11,312 bases of DNA from Halieaceae bacterium (GTDB lineage Bacteria > Pseudomonadota > Gammaproteobacteria > Pseudomonadales > Halieaceae). Where the stretch lies: the NCBI GenBank assembly GCA_003523185.1, contig DPGN01000071.1:1-11312 (forward strand), given 5' to 3'. Below the pieces are notes generated by a model, which saw nothing but the letters and a program-made list of their open reading frames with translations, did no database searches and was not told the DNA's origin. A program made the position numbers and the translations under genes. Positions 1 through 5,829 of the stretch are shown here, piece by piece (the first letter of the stretch is position 1; every line of letters begins with the position of its first letter).

Positions 1-1307
1 TCAACTTCGAAGCATCAGAACCTTGCCAAGAGGTCATAGATACCTTCCGAGTCATTGCCAATGCGCCACGAGAGGCGCTGGGCTGCTACGTCATTTCCAT
101 GGCGTCTCAACCGTCTGATGTGCTAGCTGTTCAACTTCTATTGAAAGCGACAGGTGGGCCACTGGACCTACCGGTTTCTCCACTGTTTGAAACCCTAGAT
201 GATCTTGACGGCGCGCCTTCGACAATCGATGCGTTACTGAGCAACGAGGCGTTTAAAGCACGAGCCAACAACGCCATGGTTGTCATGATTGGCTACTCCG
301 ACAGTGCAAAAGACGCCGGCATGCTGTCAGCAGGCTGGGCGCAATATCGAGCACAAGAAGCCTTGCTAGACGTCTGCCACTCTCATGGGGTGAAGCTACA
401 GTTGTTCCATGGTCGCGGCGGGACGATCGGACGAGGCGGTGCGCCGGCCCATCAAGCACTTCTGTCTCAGCCACCTGGCTCGTTGGAACAAGGGCTGAGA
501 GTGACCGAGCAAGGTGAAATGATCAGGGTGAAGCTCGGGCTCAAGCCGCTGGCGGTTAATACCCTGGGGCAGTACACCAGTGCGATTCTTCGGGGCAACC
601 TCACGCCACCACCCGTTCCCAAGCAGGCATGGCGCGAGCTCATGAATGAGCTTGCTGACAATGCCTGTACTGATTATCGAAGATGGGTTCGAGGGAATCC
701 GCATTTTGTTGAGTACTTCCGCCAGGCAACCCCGGAGCCTGAGCTCGCAAGCCTCCCACTCGGCTCAAGGCCTGCAAGACGCCGAACCGGAGGTGGCATC
801 GAGACACTCCGCGCGATTCCCTGGATTTTCGCCTGGTCACAAAGTCGCCTGGTGCTACCCGCTTGGCTTGGGGCTGGCTCTGCACTGGACAAGGCAGCAA
901 CATCAGGGCACATGCCAATGCTCAAGGAAATGCGCGATGAGTGGCCCTTCTTTGCATCCCGACTGTCGATGCTAGACATGGTCTACGCCAAGTCGAACAG
1001 CATGATCAATGTGCTTTATGACGAGACACTGGTTGACACCAAATTACGAGGGCTGGGTAGCGACCTACGCAAGCAACTGGCAAACGACATCAGCTCCGTA
1101 CAGCGCATTCTGGATGTCGACACATTGATGGCGAGTGACCCCTGGGGCTTGGAGTCAATTGGCTTGAGAAATGTTTACACCGCTCCTTTGAACCTGGTGC
1201 AGATTGAATTGCTGCGTCGTATTCGTGAAAGTGAAGATGCATCAGTACAGCGCGCACTGATGGTATCGATTGCCGGTGTCGCAGCAGGAATGCGCAACAC
1301 CGGCTGA
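1..1307 (+). CDS. ppc: Phosphoenolpyruvate carboxylase, C-terminal part (5' truncated by window edge)
   Basis: Ppc is a cytosolic enzyme that carboxylates PEP with bicarbonate to oxaloacetate, refilling the TCA cycle. The reading frame is open from position 3, so the first ATG at 99 is internal. About 434 C-terminal residues are present, roughly half of a typical 880-930-residue enzyme. Visible family hallmarks are YVISMA followed by SDVLAVQLLLK, then GYSDSAKDAG, the catalytic glycine-rich block FHGRGGTIGRGGAPAH (from about 405), the QPPGS and TEQGEMIR segments, and the mobile-loop region GSRPARRRTGG. The VYAKSN lysine and the terminal RNTG asparagine correspond to the aspartate-inhibitor site of the E. 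coli enzyme, so allosteric inhibition by aspartate is likely retained. The catalytic N-terminal histidine lies outside the window. The C-terminal loop before the last helix is shorter than in E. coli. The gene converges on aceF with only 21 bases between the stop codons. Identification is secure. Confidence 0.97.
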   Translation, partial: NFEASEPCQEVIDTFRVIANAPREALGCYVISMASQPSDVLAVQLLLKATGGPLDLPVSPLFETLDDLDGAPSTIDALLSNEAFKARANNAMVVMIGYSDSAKDAGMLSAGWAQYRAQEALLDVCHSHGVKLQLFHGRGGTIGRGGAPAHQALLSQPPGSLEQGLRVTEQGEMIRVKLGLKPLAVNTLGQYTSAILRGNLTPPPVPKQAWRELMNELADNACTDYRRWVRGNPHFVEYFRQATPEPELASLPLGSRPARRRTGGGIETLRAIPWIFAWSQSRLVLPAWLGAGSALDKAATSGHMPMLKEMRDEWPFFASRLSMLDMVYAKSNSMINVLYDETLVDTKLRGLGSDLRKQLANDISSVQRILDVDTLMASDPWGLESIGLRNVYTAPLNLVQIELLRRIRESEDASVQRALMVSIAGVAAGMRNTG

Positions 1308-1308
1308 C

Positions 1309-1328
1309 GCCGCAAACTCAGTCGCGGC
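1309..1328. terminator. Weak hairpin between convergent ppc and aceF
   Basis: Arms GCCGC (1309-1313) and GCGGC (1324-1328) pair perfectly around a 10-base loop and fill almost the whole gap between the two convergent stop codons. It could act as a shared, bidirectional terminator. However, the stem is only 5 bp and neither strand shows a T-tract after it, so this is a tentative call from position rather than from strong terminator features. Confidence 0.25.
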
Positions 1329-3020
1329 TTAGTTCATCGCAAGCTGTCTGATGTCACTCAGTAGTGCTACGAGGTAAGTCAGAAACCGGCCTGCATCACC
1401 ACCGTTAACAACACGATGATTGTAGGACAGCGAGACTGGAAGCATGGTGCGCGGCTGGAATGCGGAGCCGTCCCACACGGGTTGGGTGGAGGCCTTGCTG
1501 ACACCCAAAATGCCCACTTCTGGGGTGTTTACGATCGGCGTAAATCCGCGCCCCCCAATGTTCCCTAAGCTACTAACGGTAAAGACCGCGCCTTGCATTT
1601 CGTCCGGCTTGAGCTTCTTGTCTTTCGCTTTCGCGGCAAGCTCGCGAATTTCATCACTTAATGCCCAAACGGACTTCTTGTCCGCATCACGGATAACCGG
1701 CACCACCAAACCATTGGGTGTATCGACAGCCATACCAATGTGGCAGTAGTCCTTGTAGACAAGCACATCGCCCTGCTCTGCCAGCGAGCTCTTCAACTTA
1801 GGGTTCGCATTAAGCGCAATTGCAACCGCTTTAATGATGAAAGGTACGGGCGATAATTTGCTGCCTCGTTGCTCAGCCTCCGCTTTAAGCGAACTACGGA
1901 AAGCCTCTAGGTCCGTGATGTCCGCGTCATCAAACTGCGTAACGTGTGGCACGTTGAGCCACGACTTCGACATATTGGTCGCGGTGACTTTATCAATGCG
2001 TGATCTCTCTTCATGACGAACCGGACCAAACTTCGAAAAATCAATCTCCGCCACTTCTGGTATACCACTGCCCATCGAAACGGCGCGGGTCGCAGGACCA
2101 GCCAGACGTTGCGAAACGTACGCCTGTAAATCCTCTTTGACGACGCGCCCCTTAGGGCCCGACCCTTTTACAGCTTTCAGGTCGACACCAAATTCACGAG
2201 CCAGCTTCCGTACGGCAGGTCCAACGTATAAATCTGACGCGTCATCGGAGGCCGGCGAGGTTGGCTGCGCGGAGACCTCAGGCGCGCTCACCTGGGGAGC
2301 AGGATTGGCTGCGACCACTGGTGGGGACGTCTGCACGGCCGTGTCGTTGGAATCAATGGCTGTTGCAGCAGGTAGTGAACCACCTGTAACGCTCAACTTT
2401 ATGAGCGCCGCGCCTTGAGTGACCGAGGCTCCTTCAGCAATTAAGAGCTCCAGGACCTCACCTGCCGCAGGAGAAGGAACCTCCATTGATGCTTTATCGG
2501 ACTCGAGCACGACGACCGAGTCGCCCTCTTCGATCTTATCGCCAACGCTGACACATAGCTCGACGACCTCAACATCACCATCCGTACCAATATCGGGCAC
2601 TTCGACAATTTGTTCCGAAATCGCATGGCCTGCGCTCGCTTCAGGGTCGGCTGAATCTGCAACCCCCTCGCTGCCCTCATCCACCCGCTGTGCACTGGCG
2701 AGGTCGGCATCGGTCGATACAACGCTCTGATCAGTGCTTGATGCTTCCTGATCGCCCGCCTCTGCGTTATCACTGGCAGCCGCTGACGTATCCAGTACGA
2801 GAATTGCATCACCTTCCGACAGCTGGTCACCAACCGCCATCTTAAGCTCGACGACAACGCCGGCATGCGATGCTGGGATTTCCATGGAGGCCTTATCAGA
2901 TTCGAGAACAATCAAGCTTTGCTCGAGCTCAACAGCATCACCCACTGCCACTAGAAGCTCGACCACCTCGGCACCCTCGGCGCCACCAATATCAGGAACT
3001 ACAATCGTTTGATGTGTCAT
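1329..3020 (-). CDS. aceF: Pyruvate dehydrogenase complex E2, dihydrolipoamide acetyltransferase (two lipoyl domains)
   Basis: AceF is the 563-residue core of the PDH complex. It takes the acetyl group from E1 on swinging lipoyl arms and transfers it to CoA. Domain order: lipoyl domain 1 (about 1-77, ESDKASME, lipoylated Lys43), an acidic linker (78-135), lipoyl domain 2 (about 136-211, same motif, Lys176), an Ala/Pro-rich linker (212-262), a peripheral subunit-binding domain (265-302, VGPAVRKLAREFGVD), and the catalytic domain (about 325-563). E. coli AceF has three lipoyl domains. The active-site block reads SYNHRVVNGGDAGRF with catalytic His535 and Asn539; most E2s have Asp directly before the His. 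The TVSSLGNIGG segment supplies the conserved serine. The ATG at 3018-3020 has an excellent AAGGGAGG ribosome-binding site that overlaps the aceE stop codon, with a 14-base gap, so the two genes are co-transcribed and probably translationally coupled. No lpd follows; the next gene is the convergent ppc. Confidence 0.97.
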   Translation of the reverse strand: MTHQTIVVPDIGGAEGAEVVELLVAVGDAVELEQSLIVLESDKASMEIPASHAGVVVELKMAVGDQLSEGDAILVLDTSAAASDNAEAGDQEASSTDQSVVSTDADLASAQRVDEGSEGVADSADPEASAGHAISEQIVEVPDIGTDGDVEVVELCVSVGDKIEEGDSVVVLESDKASMEVPSPAAGEVLELLIAEGASVTQGAALIKLSVTGGSLPAATAIDSNDTAVQTSPPVVAANPAPQVSAPEVSAQPTSPASDDASDLYVGPAVRKLAREFGVDLKAVKGSGPKGRVVKEDLQAYVSQRLAGPATRAVSMGSGIPEVAEIDFSKFGPVRHEERSRIDKVTATNMSKSWLNVPHVTQFDDADITDLEAFRSSLKAEAEQRGSKLSPVPFIIKAVAIALNANPKLKSSLAEQGDVLVYKDYCHIGMAVDTPNGLVVPVIRDADKKSVWALSDEIRELAAKAKDKKLKPDEMQGAVFTVSSLGNIGGRGFTPIVNTPEVGILGVSKASTQPVWDGSAFQPRTMLPVSLSYNHRVVNGGDAGRFLTYLVALLSDIRQLAMN

Positions 3021-3028
3021 CTGTAGTG

Positions 3029-3036
3029 CCTCCCTT
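3029..3036 (-). promoter_or_regulatory. aceF ribosome-binding site overlapping the aceE stop
   Basis: On the minus strand this reads AAGGGAGG, a near-perfect Shine-Dalgarno sequence 8 bases from the aceF ATG. Its first two bases are the last two bases of the aceE TAA stop (3035-3037). Ribosomes terminating on aceE therefore sit on the aceF initiation signal, which would help keep E1 and E2 synthesis balanced. Confidence 0.8.
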
Positions 3037-5686
3037 AGACCGTTGTGGGGTCTGGCTTTGCAGGATCGATGCCCAAATCAGCCATGACTTTGGCAACATC
3101 TGCTCGTGACACCACACCCTCGTCCGCCAAGGCGGTCATTGCTGCCAAGACAACGTAGCGACGATCAACCTCGAAGAACTCCCGCAGCTGTGCGCGCGTG
3201 TCACTTCGTCCGAAACCATCAGTGCCGAGGACCGTAAAGCTGCGCGGCATAAACTCTCTAATCTGGTTGGTATGCGCTCGGATGTAATCAGTCGCAGCGA
3301 TGATGGGACCCTCGGTCGGTGCGAGGCACTGCGTGACGTAAGGCACCTCCGGTTCTTCTGCAGGATTCATCATGTTGCGACGCGACACCTTATGGCCATC
3401 CCTCGCTAACTCATTGAGGCTCGTCATGCTCCAGATATCCGCGGCAACACCATAATCCTTTTCCAGAATGACGGCGGCAGCTTCGACCTCTCGCATGATG
3501 GTTCCCGCGCTCATCAATTGAACGCACTTCTTTCCTTTCTTCGCGGATTTTTTGAGCGGATAGAGGCCTCGGACAATGCCCTCTTCCACACCCTCAGGCA
3601 TATCGGGATGGACATAGTTTTCGTTCATTGTAGTGATGTAATAGAAAACGTTGTCACCGTCTTCAAACATCCGCTTCATGCCAGAGCTGATGATGGTCGC
3701 CAGCTCATAGCTGTAAGTCGGGTCATAAGAAATGCAATTAGGAATAGTGGTAGCCATAAGGTGACTGTGACCATCTTGATGCTGCAAACCCTCGCCATTC
3801 AGGGTCGTACGACCCGCCGTGGCGCCAATAAGGAATCCTCGCGCCTGACTATCACCTGCTGCCCAAGCCAAATCATGAATTCGTTGGAATCCGAACATGG
3901 AGTAGAAGATGTAGAACGGCACCATCGGGTAATCCGATACCGAATACGAAGTCGCAGCAGCAATCCATGCTGACATGGCACCCGCCTCGTTAATCCCTTC
4001 CTCGAGAATCTGACCGGTCTCTTCCTCCTTGTAGTAGAGGATTTGCCCCGCATCGTGCGGGGTGTATTGCTGACCTACTGAAGAGTAGATACCTAACTGA
4101 CGGAACATCCCTTCCATACCAAAGGTACGGGCCTCGTCCGGAACAATGGGCACAATACGCTCGCCGATCTGCTTGTCCTTCACTAGCGAGGACAGCACGC
4201 GGACGAAGGCCATCGTCGTTGAAATTTCGCGCTTACCACTGCCCTTAAGCTGGCTCGCGTACGCGGACTGCGCCGGTGCTGGCAAGCTGTAAGACGTCGC
4301 ACGACGCGCGGGGATGCTACCTCCCAGCTCCGCTCGACGCTCCTTGAGGTAACGCATTTCAGGGCTGTCTTCGGGTGGACGATAGAACGGCGCGTCCTTC
4401 AAATCTTTATCGCTGATGGGCACGCCAAAGCGATCCCTGAAGGCTTTCAAGCTCTTCAGGTCGAGCTTCTTGAGCGAGTGTGTTTCATTACTCGCCTCAC
4501 CTGCCTCACTGGTACCGTAGCCTTTTACCGTCATGGCGAGGATTGCAGTCGGCCGCTCTGTCTCTTCACAGGCAGCTGCGTAGGCCGCATAGACCTTGTA
4601 AGGGTCATGCCCACCTCGGTTGAGATACATGATGTCGTCATCCGAGAGGTCTTTTACTAAATCGAGGGTTTCAGGGTACTTCCCGAAGAAATGCTCCCGG
4701 GTATACGCACCGCCGTTGAATTTACAGTTTTGCAACTCACCGTCGCAGACTTCATCCATCCGCTTGAGTAGAAGGCCAGACTTATCGCGTTCCAATAGCG
4801 GATCCCAGCGACGTCCCCAAACCACTTTAATCACATTCCAGCCAGCACCGCGGAAAACACCCTCGAGCTCCTGAATAATTTTACTGTTGCCGCGAACCGG
4901 CCCATCCAATCGTTGCAGGTTACAGTTAACGACAAAGTGAAGATTACCCAAGCCCTCGCGCCCAGCCAGGCCAATCGCTCCCAAGGACTCAGGCTCATCG
5001 CATTCGCCATCACCAAGAAAACACCAGACCTTTCTATCCCGATGGTCCACTAGGCCACGTTTCTGCTGATACTTCATCACGTGTGCTTGGTAGATGGCCT
5101 GCAGCGGACCCAACCCCATCGAAACTGTTGGGAACTGCCAGTAGTTCGGCATCAACCAAGGGTGGGGATAGGACGATAGGCCTTTTCCTGAAACCTCACG
5201 TCGAAAGTTTTCGAGTTGGCTCTCATCAAAAACGCCTTCCAAATAAGAGCGTGCATACATACCCGGCGCACTGTGCCCTTGATAGAAGACAAGATCCCCG
5301 GGGTGGCCGTTTCCTGTCCCGCGGAAGAAATAGTTCATCCCCACGTCATACAGCGTCGCGCTCGAACTGAAGCTTGAAATATGACCGCCCAAACCATCTT
5401 CGTTGTCATTAGCACGCATGACCATGGCCATCGCGTTCCAACGAATAAGCGATCGGATTCGTCGCTCCATAAACAAGTCACCGGGCATGACGCGTTCATC
5501 TTCTGGGTTAATGGTGTTTTTAAAGGGCGTCGTGATGGCGGCCGGCAGCTTCACACCCTTTTCTCGAGCATGATCGGTTAATCGCTGGATCAGCTCGCTA
5601 GAGGCGTTGCTACCGTTAAAGCGAGTGACTGCATCAAACGAGTCTAACCACTCTTTTGCCTCGACTGGATCTAAGTTTGTATTCAC
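3035..5686 (-). CDS. aceE: Pyruvate dehydrogenase E1 component, homodimeric type
   Basis: AceE is the thiamine-diphosphate enzyme that decarboxylates pyruvate and reductively acetylates the E2 lipoyl groups. At 883 residues it matches the roughly 887 of E. coli AceE and aligns along its whole length. Visible are LERRIRS-type N-terminal text (MERRIRSLIRWNAM), GGHISSFSSSATLYDV with His102, the ThDP/Mg motif GDGECDEPES (225-234) closing with NCNLQRLDGP, the His403 loop (equivalent to E. coli His407), DEARTFGMEG, and EGINEAGA with catalytic Glu567 (equivalent to Glu571). The ThDP motif has Cys229 where E. coli has Met. The start is GTG (5684-5686): an in-frame TAA lies five codons upstream, no ATG fits better, and a G-rich GGGGG sits about 5 bases upstream. 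It is the first gene of aceE-aceF and is preceded by a 143-base, dyad-rich leader. No pdhR-like gene is adjacent. Confidence 0.97.
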   Translation of the reverse strand: MNTNLDPVEAKEWLDSFDAVTRFNGSNASSELIQRLTDHAREKGVKLPAAITTPFKNTINPEDERVMPGDLFMERRIRSLIRWNAMAMVMRANDNEDGLGGHISSFSSSATLYDVGMNYFFRGTGNGHPGDLVFYQGHSAPGMYARSYLEGVFDESQLENFRREVSGKGLSSYPHPWLMPNYWQFPTVSMGLGPLQAIYQAHVMKYQQKRGLVDHRDRKVWCFLGDGECDEPESLGAIGLAGREGLGNLHFVVNCNLQRLDGPVRGNSKIIQELEGVFRGAGWNVIKVVWGRRWDPLLERDKSGLLLKRMDEVCDGELQNCKFNGGAYTREHFFGKYPETLDLVKDLSDDDIMYLNRGGHDPYKVYAAYAAACEETERPTAILAMTVKGYGTSEAGEASNETHSLKKLDLKSLKAFRDRFGVPISDKDLKDAPFYRPPEDSPEMRYLKERRAELGGSIPARRATSYSLPAPAQSAYASQLKGSGKREISTTMAFVRVLSSLVKDKQIGERIVPIVPDEARTFGMEGMFRQLGIYSSVGQQYTPHDAGQILYYKEEETGQILEEGINEAGAMSAWIAAATSYSVSDYPMVPFYIFYSMFGFQRIHDLAWAAGDSQARGFLIGATAGRTTLNGEGLQHQDGHSHLMATTIPNCISYDPTYSYELATIISSGMKRMFEDGDNVFYYITTMNENYVHPDMPEGVEEGIVRGLYPLKKSAKKGKKCVQLMSAGTIMREVEAAAVILEKDYGVAADIWSMTSLNELARDGHKVSRRNMMNPAEEPEVPYVTQCLAPTEGPIIAATDYIRAHTNQIREFMPRSFTVLGTDGFGRSDTRAQLREFFEVDRRYVVLAAMTALADEGVVSRADVAKVMADLGIDPAKPDPTTV

Positions 5687-5701
5687 ACCAACCCCCGATT
5701 A

Positions 5702-5718
5702 AGTTCTAAATTAGAACT
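5702..5718. promoter_or_regulatory. Operator-like dyad 1 upstream of aceE
   Basis: This is a perfect inverted repeat with 8-base arms around a single central base (AGTTCTAA-A-TTAGAACT), 16 bases upstream of the aceE GTG. It shares the AGTTC-N7-GAACT architecture with the site at 5775-5791. It does not resemble the E. coli PdhR operator (TTGGT-N3-ACCAA). I infer a binding site for an unidentified dimeric regulator; a leader-RNA hairpin is the alternative. Confidence 0.5.
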
Positions 5719-5720
5719 AT

Positions 5721-5742
5721 TAAATACGTTATTCTGTATTTA
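5721..5742. repeat. Inverted repeat in the aceE leader
   Basis: Arms TAAATAC (5721-5727) and GTATTTA (5736-5742) pair perfectly around an 8-base loop. It is A/T-rich, so it would form only a weak RNA hairpin. It lies between the two AGTTC-N7-GAACT dyads and may be part of the regulatory array or fortuitous in such A/T-rich DNA. Confidence 0.4.
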
Positions 5743-5744
5743 AG

Positions 5745-5758
5745 GGTATGGAAATACC
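5745..5758. repeat. Small inverted repeat in the aceE leader
   Basis: GGTAT (5745-5749) and ATACC (5754-5758) pair around the tetraloop GGAA on the + strand (TTCC on the transcribed strand). It is short and individually unremarkable, but it adds to the dyad density of this leader. Confidence 0.3.
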
Positions 5759-5764
5759 GGGGTA

Positions 5765-5801
5765 ATTTCTACAAAGTTCTATAAGGGAACTATGTAGAAA
5801 T
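5765..5801. promoter_or_regulatory. Operator-like dyad 2 nested in a larger palindrome, aceE promoter region
   Basis: The inner site AGTTC-N7-GAACT (5775-5791) repeats the geometry of dyad 1. It is nested in longer arms ATTTCTACA (5765-5773) and TGTAGAAAT (5793-5801), giving 15-base arms with one A/A mismatch and a 7-base centre. The centres of the two AGTTC sites are 73 bases apart, close to seven helical turns, so bound dimers would lie on the same DNA face. The site overlaps the candidate -10 and start region of the aceE promoter, a position typical of a repressor. The regulator is not identifiable from this window. Confidence 0.5.
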
Positions 5802-5818
5802 ATTTACAGGCGGTGTAA
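5791..5818 (-). promoter_or_regulatory. Candidate aceEF promoter
   Basis: On the minus strand TTACAC (5818-5813), a 16-base spacer and TACATA (5796-5791) form a modest sigma-70-like pair, which would start transcription around 5784, inside dyad 2, and leave a leader of roughly 100 bases. The hexamers are only partial matches, and the A/T-rich region offers other possibilities, so the exact elements are uncertain even though a promoter somewhere here is likely. Confidence 0.25.
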
Positions 5819-5824
5819 GCGCCT
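5808..5824 (-). terminator. Possible weak terminator after the M16 protease gene
   Basis: AGGCG (5808-5812) and CGCCT (5820-5824) form a 5-bp G/C-rich stem with a 7-base loop, beginning 5 bases after the protease stop codon. On the minus strand it is followed by GTAAATATTT rather than a clean U-tract. It may attenuate read-through from tusA-perM-M16 into aceE, but it also overlaps the candidate aceE -35, so the function is uncertain. Confidence 0.3.
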
Positions 5825-5829
5825 TAAAC

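Noticed and set aside
99..1307. A 402-residue PEP carboxylase starting at ATG 99
   Set aside because: The frame continues upstream to the window edge with conserved PEP carboxylase sequence, so this ATG is internal to a gene cut by the edge.
2419..2730. Ser/Thr-rich open frame antisense to the lipoyl domains
   Set aside because: Its composition is the antisense read of Asp/Glu/Ala codons in aceF; no initiation signal or family features.
2441..2911. 156-residue open frame overlapping aceF on the same strand
   Set aside because: It is an out-of-frame shadow of the repetitive lipoyl/linker region, with low-complexity Arg/Ser-rich translation and no ribosome-binding site.
2470..2915. Repeated DNA segment suggesting a duplication or mobile element
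   Set aside because: The similarity is the two homologous lipoyl domains of AceF around Lys176 and Lys43, a normal internal domain repeat.
4046..4062. Strong 7-bp hairpin (CCCCGCA / TGCGGGG, 3-base loop)
   Set aside because: It lies inside the conserved TPHDAGQI coding region of aceE; the bases are explained by codons, and there is no terminator T-tract or gene boundary.
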